Below, one piece after another: positions 20,330-29,892 of a DNA stretch of 64,000 nucleotides (its first letter is position 1; every line of letters starts with the position of its first letter). The notes beneath the pieces are model-generated. The model searched no databases. It had not been told where the DNA came from and saw nothing but the letters and a program-made list of their open reading frames with translations. The stretch spans positions 963,047 through 1,027,046 of the forward strand of contig NPFB01000012.1 of NCBI GenBank assembly GCA_014084085.1, given 5' to 3'. The position numbers and the translations under genes are program-made. Source of the DNA: Hondaea fermentalgiana (Eukaryota; Sar; Bigyra; Thraustochytrida; Thraustochytriidae).

Positions 20330-21064
20330 TCAATGAAAAGGTACGCCGTCATAAAACAGGCGTGTGCGTGCTTCCATGTGGGTCTCCTTGTTTGTCGAAC
20401 GACGAGTTTCCGAGATCTGCAAAAGCGGTAGCAGCGAACGCATTGCATTGTTGACAAAACAATACAAGAGCGAGTTGCATTCGGGACCATCGAAGCTCAT
20501 AAGAGCCAGTGGGGCTCGCGACCGTCGGCTCAGTTTCACTGCCTCAAGTGTAAAACCCGAGTGTGTACAGATGAAGCCAGCTTGCAAGCTCGGAAGCAAT
20601 GCCAAGCTTCCCTCGAGCTCTCGAACTGTGCTCACGGGGACTTTGGCCGTGCGATAGCTCTTGCACTGAACACCGACATGCAGCTGCGCAGGAGGGATGG
20701 CCTGTTGGGAGTGAAGAAGTTGTTGCTGATGTGTCCATCGTTGTCGTCCTTGATGGAGTTGCTGCTGCTGCTGCTGTTGCTGCTGCTTTGTGTGAATTTT
20801 TGCCAGAGCAGAAGCTGCGGCTGCCGCACGTGCATCGAGCGAAGGAACCTCGCGCGTATCTTCATCGCTGTCAAGACGAAGACGCTGCCCCGCATTGTCG
20901 CCGTCTGCACTTGCGTTGTTGTTCACGTGCGGGAGGACCCAGCGGCCCACAAGGTCGATGCCCCCGTCGTTAGCACCACCTTGGACACGCAACTGCATGC
21001 CGAGGCGCTGAAGGGCACTCTGACAGGCCGCCTCAAAGGCCGCGCCTTCCTTGACGCCTCGCAT
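20330..21064 (-). CDS. RRG7-like protein with PD-(D/E)XK nuclease-like fold
   Basis: 244 residues from the ATG at 21064. The frame is open further upstream, and an upstream exon joined at an AG near 21124 is possible. The family pattern of yeast Rrg7-type (DUF2034) proteins is visible: GAAFEAACQSALQRLGMQL, then NDGGIDLVGRW (D37) and VQCKSYR (Q133, K135), followed by VRELEGSLA. The D...QxK arrangement is a restriction-endonuclease-like active site. Rrg7 is mitochondrial and needed for respiratory growth in yeast; its activity is unproven. About 85 residues, including nine consecutive Gln, are inserted between the two halves of the active site. Confidence 0.7.
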   Translation of the reverse strand: MRGVKEGAAFEAACQSALQRLGMQLRVQGGANDGGIDLVGRWVLPHVNNNASADGDNAGQRLRLDSDEDTREVPSLDARAAAAASALAKIHTKQQQQQQQQQLHQGRQRWTHQQQLLHSQQAIPPAQLHVGVQCKSYRTAKVPVSTVRELEGSLALLPSLQAGFICTHSGFTLEAVKLSRRSRAPLALMSFDGPECNSLLYCFVNNAMRSLLPLLQISETRRSTNKETHMEARTRLFYDGVPFH

Positions 21065-21450
21065 GGGCGCGGCCTCGCACCTTCGCGCCAAAAGACACTG
21101 CGCGAGACCAACGCCCAGATTTTCTACAAGCTTTGCAGACGTATACGTAACAACGATGTTGAATCGAGGTGAAGAAGCAAACGCTGCGATCAACACTACT
21201 TCACAGGGCCAAGATCAAGAAGAGACGGGTCCCAGAAACTCACCGACGTTTTCAAGAGCTCGTGCCACGGCGAGCTCGCGGCCTTCGATCAAGCCGCATT
21301 TCCTCTGGCCGACTCTCGCCTTGGCTTTCCTGTCTTAGTGGCCAGTGTTCGAGCCTTGCGTCACCCAACTCGCACATGATAGAATAGATCGCAGAGCCCA
21401 AACTCGGCGCGGCGGCTGGCGCGGCGGCTGCTGCTCGCGAGCGCGGGACG

Positions 21451-22860
21451 ATGGAGCCCGAGCGCGGCCTCTCCGGCGTGGCGGCGGTGCTGGCTAGAGT
21501 CTCTGCGCGGCAGGCCCCGCGGGCGCGCAAGAGACCGCGCGAGGACGGCGGGATTGAGCATGAAAAGCCCGCCGCCGGCGCAGCCGGCTGCGAGAAGGCG
21601 CCAGCAGCAGGCGCAGCAGCAACGACGGCGACGGCAACGAGGAGGACGAAGGCGTCGGCGACGGGAGCGAGGAGGAAAAAGAGGACTGCGCGAGCGCTGA
21701 CGCTGGCAGAAACTGTGCGCGCAGAGGCTGCGACGAGCGGCGTCAGTTTCTGGAAAGGAGCGAGATATTCCCCTGACGGCTTGTGCGTGCTCACCGCGGG
21801 CGACGACGATGCTCTCCGCGTGTATGAGCAGTCCGCGCTCGAACTGCCTGTCGAGGCAACTCCGGCGCTCACGTGCAAAGAAGGTGACTGCATCTTTGAC
21901 TACGCGTGGTATCCGGGCATGGACAGCGCGGTCCCAGCGACGTGTTGCTTTGCAAGCACGGCGCGCAGCCAGCCGGTTCACCTTTGGGATGCCTATACAG
22001 GCAGTCTGCGCGCCTCGTACAAGTGCATCAACGCGCTCGACGAGGTGTCTACAGCGCTCTCTATCGGATTCGACAGCACTGGACAGCGCCTGTTTGCAGG
22101 CGTAGAGCGTGGCATTTACTGCTTTGACATCGGTCGCCCCGGCGCCCAGGCCCGATTTTCGGCCACCTCGCCCTCGCGCAAGTCGCCAATGGGCCAGCGC
22201 GGTATTCTCTCGTGCTTTGCGATGCACCCCACTGAGCCAGGGAAACTTGTCGTCGGCTCGTACGAAGGTACAATCGCAATGTACGCCGAGAATGACCAAA
22301 GCTCCAATCTGTACATGGTTCCTGCCCACAAGGGAGGTGTAACCCAGGTCCAGTTCGCGCGGTGCGGGACCAAGCTTCTGACGGGTGGCCGACGGGACTC
22401 GGAAATCCGACTGTGGGATCTGCGCAGGCTCGATGCGCCTGTGGGCTGGTTCAAACGGAGCGCGCGGACGAATCAGCGCATTGGCTTCGACCTCGACGCC
22501 GCGGACGATCTTCTGGTGACCGGCAGTACGAGTGGGTTTGCGCTCGTGTATCGCGTTGGAGATGCTGCTCCGCTTGGCGCGCCATCTCCGCTACCCTCTT
22601 GCAAGACGCCGCACCAAGGCACGGTCGTGAATGCTGCGACCTTTCGGCCCCGCTCTAGACAGGTGGTCATTGCGACGGGTGATCGGGCGCTTGCTCGCAA
22701 GCGCTCTCGTGCTGACGATAACAATGACGATGATTCGAGCGACACAAATTCAGAAGCTGACGGCGCATGGGCAGACGCCGACGACGAGGGCGAGGTTGGA
22801 ATTGTACGCTCGTTGCCGGCAACCACGGGCTGCCTGGCTCTCGTTGACATCGTCGCGTAG
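21451..22860 (+). CDS. WRAP53: Telomerase Cajal body protein 1 homologue (WRAP53/TCAB1), WD40
   Basis: A 469-residue protein. Residues 1-90 are basic and low complexity. The rest is a WD40 propeller with the diagnostic TCAB1 blocks: FWKGARYSPDGLCVLTAGDD, the DCIFDYAWYPGM...PATCCFAST block, PVHLWDAYTG, and MGQRGILSCFAMHP. In animals TCAB1 binds the CAB box of scaRNAs and telomerase RNA and delivers them to Cajal bodies. An equivalent role in H/ACA RNP or telomerase biology is the inference here. A ~30-residue acidic insert sits near residue 420. Divergent from the RRG7-like gene with about 390 bases between the start codons. Confidence 0.92.
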   Translation: MEPERGLSGVAAVLARVSARQAPRARKRPREDGGIEHEKPAAGAAGCEKAPAAGAAATTATATRRTKASATGARRKKRTARALTLAETVRAEAATSGVSFWKGARYSPDGLCVLTAGDDDALRVYEQSALELPVEATPALTCKEGDCIFDYAWYPGMDSAVPATCCFASTARSQPVHLWDAYTGSLRASYKCINALDEVSTALSIGFDSTGQRLFAGVERGIYCFDIGRPGAQARFSATSPSRKSPMGQRGILSCFAMHPTEPGKLVVGSYEGTIAMYAENDQSSNLYMVPAHKGGVTQVQFARCGTKLLTGGRRDSEIRLWDLRRLDAPVGWFKRSARTNQRIGFDLDAADDLLVTGSTSGFALVYRVGDAAPLGAPSPLPSCKTPHQGTVVNAATFRPRSRQVVIATGDRALARKRSRADDNNDDDSSDTNSEADGAWADADDEGEVGIVRSLPATTGCLALVDIVA

Positions 22861-23031
22861 CTGTGGACACTTTTTACTCTCTGTCCATAATGAGATCGAG
22901 CTTCGAGCGGCAAAGACCAAGCAAGTCGATCCCATCGACTTTTTGTCAAGAAACAAAAGGAGGACTGAGGGGCGAGGAGAAGTGGAGGAGAAAGGAGACA
23001 GAGAGATTTGGCAGGTATATCATAATTTTTT

Positions 23032-25083
23032 TTAGGAGTGCGAATGTCGCGCAAGAAGCGGCTGCAAGAGAAGTGCGCAGCTCACGCCGCCCATAAACGC
23101 AGCGATTCCCATGGCAATAGCGACGCGCGTGTTGGCGTCGTTGGCGTCGGCAGCCGCAACGGCAGCCACCGCGGCCACGGCCGCCGCAGAGGCCGATCCC
23201 TCCTGGCTTCCCGGCGTGTTAGCGTCATAGTCTGCAAAGCCATTGGCAGTATCCATGGCGAGCTTGTTGAGGTTTTGGCTGCTGCCAGCCTGGGTCATGA
23301 GCGTGGAAAGCTTGTTGGACAGCGTGCGTAGCTTCTTGCCGAGCTGTTGCGGCGTCGAGGTGTGCACCTCTTCCTCGAAGGTTGCCTTGGAAGGTTGCTC
23401 AGGAAGATCCGGGACCACACGTGTCCGGTGCATGGAGGACGACCGGTCGCGGGGTGGCAGTGGGTACGACGACGCAGCGAGCGAGAGGGCCTGCTGCAAG
23501 TCCTCGATCAAATCGTTAACGTCCTCGATGCCAATGGAGAGACGAATCAAGTCGTCCGGCAGTGTCCTGAGGTGCGCGGGAATGGATGCATGACTGAGCG
23601 TGGAGGGCATCTCGCAAAGCGAGTTGCAAGAGCCAAAGGACACTGTGAGCTTGAAGAGGCGCAGCGCGTCAATAATTCGTCGCGAGACGTCGACCGATCC
23701 CGTAGTAAACGACATGAGGCTGCCGCCGCCCTTGGCCTGACCCATGTGCACCTTGTAGTCGCGCGCTGCCTGCACATGCTTGCGCATCTGGTCCTGGCCA
23801 GGTTCCAAACCTGCATAGTAGATGTCCTTGACGAGGGGCTGCCGTCGCAGAAAGGCTGCAATGTGCTCAGCATTCTCTTGCGCGCGCTCCACGCGGATGG
23901 CCAGCGTCTTGATGCCGCGCAAAAAGAGCCAGCAGTCAAAAGGCCCGAGACCAGAACCTTCTGCATTTTGGAAAAAGGCAATCTTTTGCGCAAGCTCTTC
24001 GTTCGAAACGCAAACGATTCCGCCCATGGTGTCCGAATGGCCGCCAAAGAACTTGGTCATGCTGTGAACCACGATTTGCGCGCCATGGTTGATTGGCACC
24101 TGCAGATGGGGACTCATCATGGTGTTGTCGACAGAGAGAAGGACGTTGTGGCGGGCCAGCAAGTCCGAGAGAGCGCGGAGGTCGCTCACCTTCATAAGAG
24201 GGTTACTGGGCGTTTCGATATGGAGCATGCGTACATTTGACTCGGCTTCGAGCGCGCGCTCCACAGCCTGAAGATCCCACGTCTCCACGAAGCGGACCCG
24301 AACGTTGTAGAGGGAAGTGACGCGGCTCACGAGGCGATGAAAGCCGCCGTAAATGTCCGAGCCGACGAGAATGCAATCGCCGCTCTGCAGTAATCGAGTC
24401 ACGCAGTTGAGAGCCGCCATGCCGGTAGAGAACGCAAAGGCTGCGTGAGCGTGCTCAAGCATTGCAACTTGTTTCTCGAGCGCGGTTCGGGTCGGATTGC
24501 CGGACCGCGTGTAATCATAGGGGCCAAACTCGGTCGATTTTGGTTGCTCGTATGTTGAGGTCTGGTAAATAGGCACAGAGCAGGGCCGGTACGGGTTGTC
24601 AGGGCAGCCGTCGAACACCACGGGTCGACTAGCCGGTCGAAGCTGCTCGTGGTACTCCTTGTAGCTGGGCCGCAAAGGATACGTTGGCAGCTGATTATAA
24701 TCGTCCTCAGGGACTGCCGAAAATCGCTGGCGTTTCGGATCCAGGAGCATGCTCTCAATGACAAGATCGGAGCCGCTCTGGCGGTTCAGCACTGGGCTTG
24801 TGGTCAACGAGTTTGCGCTCTCGGCTGCGTCCGAGTCGTTTCGCGCCTTGCCTCTCGTGTTCGCGACAGAAGCGGCGGTCTCGTCCGAGGTCCATCCCAT
24901 CGCGCCTTCGTTGGTTTCTTCCCCGTTCATCTCCACTTGCGCAGGCGTCATCTGCTCCTGCTCCCGGCCCTTGTCCTCCTCTGGCTCTACGCTGGTCGCC
25001 TTGTCGTGCGCCACGTCTGCGCGGGCGTCCGCCCCTGTCGCTTCATGACGCCCTGCGTTCGTGGTCGCGCCGCCATCCCCCAT
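23032..25083 (-). CDS. Cys/Met-metabolism PLP enzyme (cystathionine beta-lyase/gamma-synthase type) with C-terminal membrane tail
   Basis: 683 residues from the ATG at 25083; the longer frame starts only at a GTG. Residues 1-135 are an acidic, disordered extension. Residues 150-580 are a fold-type I PLP enzyme of the trans-sulfuration group: YDYTRSGNPTR, an AFAFSTGMAA block, ETPSNPLMKVSD, SVDNTMMSP, and the PLP lysine in VVHSMTKFFGGHSD (K344). Substrate choice among cystathionine beta-lyase, gamma-lyase and gamma-synthase cannot be fixed; the domain looks most like beta-lyase. The last 30 residues hold one hydrophobic segment (AIAMGIAAFMGGVSCALLL) followed by a short basic tail, as in tail-anchored proteins. 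That is unusual for this soluble family. Confidence 0.85.
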   Translation of the reverse strand: MGDGGATTNAGRHEATGADARADVAHDKATSVEPEEDKGREQEQMTPAQVEMNGEETNEGAMGWTSDETAASVANTRGKARNDSDAAESANSLTTSPVLNRQSGSDLVIESMLLDPKRQRFSAVPEDDYNQLPTYPLRPSYKEYHEQLRPASRPVVFDGCPDNPYRPCSVPIYQTSTYEQPKSTEFGPYDYTRSGNPTRTALEKQVAMLEHAHAAFAFSTGMAALNCVTRLLQSGDCILVGSDIYGGFHRLVSRVTSLYNVRVRFVETWDLQAVERALEAESNVRMLHIETPSNPLMKVSDLRALSDLLARHNVLLSVDNTMMSPHLQVPINHGAQIVVHSMTKFFGGHSDTMGGIVCVSNEELAQKIAFFQNAEGSGLGPFDCWLFLRGIKTLAIRVERAQENAEHIAAFLRRQPLVKDIYYAGLEPGQDQMRKHVQAARDYKVHMGQAKGGGSLMSFTTGSVDVSRRIIDALRLFKLTVSFGSCNSLCEMPSTLSHASIPAHLRTLPDDLIRLSIGIEDVNDLIEDLQQALSLAASSYPLPPRDRSSSMHRTRVVPDLPEQPSKATFEEEVHTSTPQQLGKKLRTLSNKLSTLMTQAGSSQNLNKLAMDTANGFADYDANTPGSQEGSASAAAVAAVAAVAAADANDANTRVAIAMGIAAFMGGVSCALLLQPLLARHSHS

Positions 25084-26451
25084 CTCCGCGCTCGCGCGGG
25101 CGTCTGCCTGCCTGCCCGCCTGCCGCGCCCGGACGCCGCCGTCCGTCGCGCCGCCGCCGCCGCCGCCGCCGCGCGCCGGTCCTCCTCGCCCGCCGCCGTC
25201 TCGCGCGCCGCGCGCGTGCTCGTCGCTCTCGTCGCGTTGCGTGTATGCCTGTATCGTGTATCGTGTGGTCACCTTTGCACTCCTGCTCGCTGCTTTGCTT
25301 TCCTGCCTGCGAGTCGCCTGCCTGCTTGCGTGCGCGCGAGCTGGCTGGCTCGGCTTGGCCGCGCACGCGCCGCAGGGCTGCTCACGCCTGCGTGCCGGGG
25401 GGAGCGGCGGCAGCGAGCTGCAGGCACATGCCGAAAAGCGCTGCGACAGCTCTCTGATGATGGTAAACTCGCCAGCAGCCGCACGATGGAGGGGAGGTGA
25501 TGGAGGGAGATTGGCTGATGACGGCGGTGGTGACCGCGGCCTCCTTCCTCACGTGCACGCCGGGCGGCAGCGCAGCGACAATCTAAGACGGGGCGGGACT
25601 GGACTGGCAGAGCAAGGAGACAGGCGAAGAGGCCACGCAGGCAGAGCTCAGAGGCACGCGGCGAGGCGTCCACGCACGGTCACGAAGATTGGCTCACGAA
25701 GATTGGTTACGAACTGGACGATCGATGGCCGGTCGGTCATGTGTGACAACGGACCCACCATGTTCCGCGTCTCCTTTCGTCTCGTCTCATCTCATCTCAT
25801 CTCATCTCATTTCGTGGCGCATCTTGCATGTGCGCGCCGCCGCTGCCGGCGTTGAGGAGCAGCAGAGCAAAGACACCTTCCCCGCTTCTTGCCTTGTCTT
25901 GTCTTGTCTCGTTTTGCCTCGTAATGCGCTCGCGGCGGTCAAGTCTCGGCCTCGCCTCCTCCGCGCACAGGTCACAGGCAAGAAGACCCCAACCAGGACA
26001 GCTAGCTCGGCCTGCCGCGCCATCATGATCACGGACGTCTCTCTCGCCTCAAATGCGCGGCGGCCTGGCCCCTGACGTGCATGCCTGCGTGCGGGCGTGC
26101 GGGCGAGCGTGCGTGCGTGCGGCCCTGCGTGGCCAGGAAGCCGGGTTTTTGGACCCGGGAGCTAGCCTAGGCTTGCTAATGGGGCCGTCATGGCCAAAAC
26201 CCCGAGCGGAGCACCCGGCAGGTTTGCAAACGCCGAGCGACCTTTGCCGAGCGAGGAAAAGCAAATCGGAGACGCGCTCGTCGCCGAAGACACGGGCGCT
26301 GTTGGGGAGCAGCCCTGGCCGAGCGATAGAAAGGCGACCACTTGCGAGCGACGCGGCCGCAGAAGGTGGACGGACCCGCGGCCGCGACAGCGACCAACAT
26401 ACAGCTTGTGATATCGTAGTTCTGCGCGTGCAGAACAGACGCGACACGAGG
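25084..26451. other. Divergent intergenic region, GC-rich and repetitive
   Basis: About 1.37 kb between the PLP enzyme and the first TauE/SafE gene. It holds GCC-rich repeats (25140-25175), TCATC/TCTCATC units at 25785-25810, TGTCT units near 25893-25910, and GTGCGTGC-type repeats at 26090-26125. Open frames here are GC-driven and show no protein character. Confidence 0.6.
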
Positions 26452-27444
26452 ATGATGCTGTCAACGACCTCGAGACTAGCGTCGATGGCTCCGAGGAATG
26501 CAGCGCACGCATGCGTAGGTCGCCAAGGCAAGAATTTCATCAGCGTACGGGGACTCTCGCGCGAAGGCAGTGGCGCAAAAGGGAGCGCAGCAACGCGCAA
26601 GCTCTCGCAGCGATCCGCAGAAACAATTCATGGGGCCGAGGAGGTCGTCAAGGAGCCTAGCCGTGCGCTCATGGCTGCAATCGGGGCGATTGGTGGGACA
26701 GCCGGAAGCTTCATGGGTCTCGGTGGAGGCTTTGTGGTCGTCCCTCTGCTCACTGGTCTGGCCAAGGTTACGCAGCATAATGCGCATGCCATTAGTCTCG
26801 CCGCTGTCGCGGCGACCTCGCTGGGCAGCTCGATGAGCTATCTTCGCAACGGAGCGCTCGACTTTACCGCCGCCGGTTCAATGGCGCTCGGCGCGCTCGC
26901 CACTGTGCGCATTGGCGCGCGGTACACGCAGAATTTTGGCCCTTCAACCCTGCGAAGGGCGATGGGCGTGCTCATGCTGGCCGTGGCGCCAATCGTGTCG
27001 TTCAACAAGGAATTTATGGCCATGCTCGAAGAAGTCGGGGACGCTGAGGTCAAGGCCGACCAGCCAGAAAGCAAGGAAGAGAATCCCTTGGTGCGAGTGG
27101 GTGGATTGCTCGGCCTCGGAAGCGTCGTGGGCTTTGCTTCTGGATTTCTTGGTATTGGCGGCGGTATTCTCATGACAGCAGGGCTAACTGTCGCGACCTC
27201 GCTTGACCATCATTCGATCCTGGGAACGAGCTTGGCAGCCATGTGTCTGCCATCTCTCCTGGGCACTTGGGAACACTATCGCCTGGGCCATATTCAACCA
27301 AGACTTGCCGCGCCCGTTGTGATTGGCACCATTATTGGCAGTTTCATTGGTGGGGAGATTGCTATTGGTGTCTCCGAGGATCGCCTCAAGAAGGGTTTTG
27401 GCGTAGTGATTGGCTCACTTGGTTTGCGCGCACTGCTTTTGTAG
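26452..27444 (+). CDS. TauE/SafE-family membrane transporter, copy 1
   Basis: 330 residues from tandem ATGs at 26452; the frame is open further upstream but without protein-like content. Residues 1-75 are basic with Ser/Ala, compatible with an organelle targeting sequence. Two four-helix halves follow, each opening with a glycine-rich TauE signature: AGSFMGLGGGFVVVPLL and VGFASGFLGIGGGILMTAG. TauE/SafE proteins export sulfite, sulfoacetate or related small anions in bacteria; eukaryotic members are poorly characterised. An acidic loop (EVKADQPESKEEN) separates the halves. The C-terminal 60 residues are almost identical to those of the next gene, showing a tandem duplication. Confidence 0.88.
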   Translation: MMLSTTSRLASMAPRNAAHACVGRQGKNFISVRGLSREGSGAKGSAATRKLSQRSAETIHGAEEVVKEPSRALMAAIGAIGGTAGSFMGLGGGFVVVPLLTGLAKVTQHNAHAISLAAVAATSLGSSMSYLRNGALDFTAAGSMALGALATVRIGARYTQNFGPSTLRRAMGVLMLAVAPIVSFNKEFMAMLEEVGDAEVKADQPESKEENPLVRVGGLLGLGSVVGFASGFLGIGGGILMTAGLTVATSLDHHSILGTSLAAMCLPSLLGTWEHYRLGHIQPRLAAPVVIGTIIGSFIGGEIAIGVSEDRLKKGFGVVIGSLGLRALLL

Positions 27445-27896
27445 AAATGAGTCGGTGCCAGGGCCACGGAACTTTGTATACAGGTAAAAACGAAAAGCAA
27501 AAAGAAAAAAAAAGAAAAACAATCTTTTCATTCACACGAACGCATCCACAACAGCGCAAGAGGAGGAGGAGGATGTTTGGCGTAGGCCTATGCTTCGTTT
27601 GATACGTCAAGCGAAAGAAGGCTGCGAGCAGAAACACCATCGTGATATCAGAAAAGAAGAACAAAAAACTAGAACTTGCTATGGCCATGATGCTGTGAAA
27701 TCAACCGCGATGCCACCGACCGGCCCATTGACAATGCCAAGGAAAACTTTTGACCGAACCAGATCGGCGTTTGAGAGATAGGAGCTTGGCGAAGCGTCGG
27801 CCTGACCGCGTCAGAGACGCGCGGCAGGCATAGCGTCGCGGAGCTTGCGGTGTAGCAGACGTGCAAAACGAAAGAAGTGGAGCCGACGCATCGAAG
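27445..27896. other. Spacer between the tandem TauE/SafE genes
   Basis: 452 bases with an A-rich patch (27495-27520) and a TAGGCCTA palindrome at 27583-27590, 307 bases before the second ATG. No gene seen. Confidence 0.65.
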
Positions 27897-28898
27897 ATGA
27901 CGCTGCCGCTGCAGGTCGCCACACGAAGAGGCGGTCCGCTCCTTGCAGCGGGCCTGCTGCGAAGAGGGCGATCCCGAGCGCGCTTCCACGGCGCACGATG
28001 GCAGCAAGAGGCGCCCAAGGAATCACCTGCGACGTCTGCAAAGAAACCTGATCCCAAATGGGCGCTCATGGCAAGCATTGGGGGCCTCGGCGGCATGGCC
28101 GGCAGCTTCATGGGCATGGGCGGAGGCTTTGTGGTCATCCCCTTGTTGACAGGACTCGCCAAATTTACACAGCACAATGCCCATGCCACGAGTCTCGCTG
28201 CAGTGGCTGCTACATCGATCGGGAGTTCGCTAAGCTACTATCGAAATGACGCTCTCGACTTTGCATCGGCATTGCCAATGGCAGCGGGAGCCCTTTTCAC
28301 GGTGCGCTTTGGCGCTCGCTACACGAAAAACTTTAGTTCCGGCGCTCTAAAAAGAACCCAGGGAGCTTTGATGTTGCTGGCGGCCCCAATGGTCGCGTTC
28401 CAGGCTGACATTCTCCGTTATTTGCGTTCCCTTCGCCAACCGGATGAAGCGGCGGTATCAGCAGTAGATGCACCAAAAGCAGACATTGTGGATGCAGAGG
28501 CAAGCGAGGAGAACGATAGGGACCAAGCCCATGTACATAGCCCAGCGATGCTCGGCGGTCTGCTCGGACTTGGAGGCATTGTAGGTTTCGCTTCAGGTTT
28601 CTTGGGAATCGGAGGTGGCGTGCTCATGACGGCTGGCCTGACGATGTCAACAACCTTTACGCATCACACCATTTTGGGCACGAGCCTGGCAGCAATGTGT
28701 CTCCCATCACTTTTGGGTACCGTTGAGCACTACCGCTTGGGCCATATTCAGCCCCGCCTCGCGCTGCCGGTAGTGGTGGGAACCGTGGTAGGAAGCTTTA
28801 TTGGGGGCGAGATTGCCATTGGGATTCCAGAAGATCAGCTGAAAAAGGGCTTTGGCGTCGTCATTGGCTCTCTCGGACTACGTGCCCTCCTGCTGTAG
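27897..28898 (+). CDS. TauE/SafE-family membrane transporter, copy 2
   Basis: 333 residues from the ATG at 27897. It has the same architecture as its upstream neighbour: a basic, Arg-rich N-terminus that could target an organelle, then AGSFMGMGGGFVVIPLL and VGFASGFLGIGGGVLMTAG marking the two repeated halves. The central acidic loop (about residues 190-220) is longer than in copy 1. Sequence identity is very high from GTSLAAMCLPSLLGT to the shared C-terminal end, GFGVVIGSLGLRALLL, and lower at the N-terminus and loop. The two genes are in the same orientation, 452 bases apart, so they arose by tandem duplication. Substrate unknown; small sulfur-containing anions are the family precedent. Confidence 0.88.
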   Translation: MTLPLQVATRRGGPLLAAGLLRRGRSRARFHGARWQQEAPKESPATSAKKPDPKWALMASIGGLGGMAGSFMGMGGGFVVIPLLTGLAKFTQHNAHATSLAAVAATSIGSSLSYYRNDALDFASALPMAAGALFTVRFGARYTKNFSSGALKRTQGALMLLAAPMVAFQADILRYLRSLRQPDEAAVSAVDAPKADIVDAEASEENDRDQAHVHSPAMLGGLLGLGGIVGFASGFLGIGGGVLMTAGLTMSTTFTHHTILGTSLAAMCLPSLLGTVEHYRLGHIQPRLALPVVVGTVVGSFIGGEIAIGIPEDQLKKGFGVVIGSLGLRALLL

Positions 28899-29070
28899 GC
28901 AAAAGGGCAATCGTTTCAAGAACATCTTTCCAATCATTCACCTCAATCCCCAATCACGGCGGTTGAATAGACACCAGAAAAATCAAGAATATACTTGTGA
29001 TTGGATGTAACGAAAGCCAAGAAAAGGTATGAAATAGATGGGCGTGTACACGAACGAGCTTACTAGTTTC

Positions 29071-29892
29071 TTAGGTCATGGTGTCAATGAGCGATGCACG
29101 AATGTCAGCAGAAACAGAGCCTTGCGTCTTGGACTGACCCGCAGAGGATGGTCCCGCCGAGGTCGCGGCCGAAGCACCGACAGCTGCGCCCGGCCTTGAT
29201 GGACCACCCATGGTGCCGTCGAGCTTGTAAATGGACTCAATCACAGAGAGTTCGGTAGAGGTGGTATCAGCACCGCAGAAAGCAGACCAGTCGTTGGCGA
29301 TGAGTCCCGCGCCGAGGACATCCGAACCGCGGTTCACAGTGCCTGCGACGAGAGGGACCTGGAGAAGCGAGGAAAGCTCCTCGAGGTCCTCCGTGGTCGT
29401 CTTGGGGTGAACCATGCCGCCCTGGTTGGTAAAGACGCAGTAGCTTCCGACGAGAGCATTACCGGCAATGGTCTGCCGAAAGACCTCGACGCCGAGGACG
29501 TCGGCAATAATGTCCTCCGTCTCGCGATCGAGATCAGTGTGGACAAGCGCGACATGATCATTCGTGGCGATGCAGTTTCCGAGTGCGGATAATCGCTCCT
29601 CTACGCGCTGCACAACAACGCGGTCGGGAAGGGCGTTGCGGATGTGCTGCAGCTCACGATCGGAGCAGCTGTTCGGGAGAAGAAGACCATTGCGGTTGCC
29701 GACGCAGACGCGGCCAAGAAACCTACATCCTGCCACAGAAGCGTGGATGACCGGGATCTGGTCCGCGAGTTCGGACTCAAAGACCGAGTAAAAGCCCTCG
29801 GAGCTTCCTTGGCACACGAGGGCGTACGAGTTGGTCAGACGCGCGAAGACGCCTACCTCGTTGTTGTTCTCAAACTGCACGCGGTTTGCCAT
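29071..29892 (-). CDS. EIF6: Translation initiation factor eIF6
   Basis: A 273-residue protein with the eIF6/Tif6 pentein fold throughout: it starts [20 protein letters not shown], continues with [19 protein letters not shown], then a GNRNGLLLP block, the [13 protein letters not shown] block, [10 protein letters not shown] and a final [19 protein letters not shown]. eIF6 binds the 60S subunit, is needed for its biogenesis and blocks premature joining to 40S until released by SBDS and EFL1. The family is about 245 residues; here a ~40-residue Ala/Ser/Gly-rich tail is added after the core. The ATG is unambiguous because the conserved N-terminus begins there. Confidence 0.97.
   Translation of the reverse strand: MANRVQFENNNEVGVFARLTNSYALVCQGSSEGFYSVFESELADQIPVIHASVAGCRFLGRVCVGNRNGLLLPNSCSDRELQHIRNALPDRVVVQRVEERLSALGNCIATNDHVALVHTDLDRETEDIIADVLGVEVFRQTIAGNALVGSYCVFTNQGGMVHPKTTTEDLEELSSLLQVPLVAGTVNRGSDVLGAGLIANDWSAFCGADTTSTELSVIESIYKLDGTMGGPSRPGAAVGASAATSAGPSSAGQSKTQGSVSADIRASLIDTMT

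Noticed and set aside
21361..22329. Long minus-strand frame opposite WRAP53
   Set aside because: Shadow of the WD40 coding strand, rich in Arg and Cys with no domain features.
23347..24240. 297-codon plus-strand frame opposite the PLP enzyme
   Set aside because: Antisense shadow. The minus strand carries the PLP-lysine motif and other family blocks.
26053..26451. 133-codon upstream extension of TauE/SafE copy 1
   Set aside because: GC-driven open frame with no conserved content. Copy 2 has no equivalent extension.
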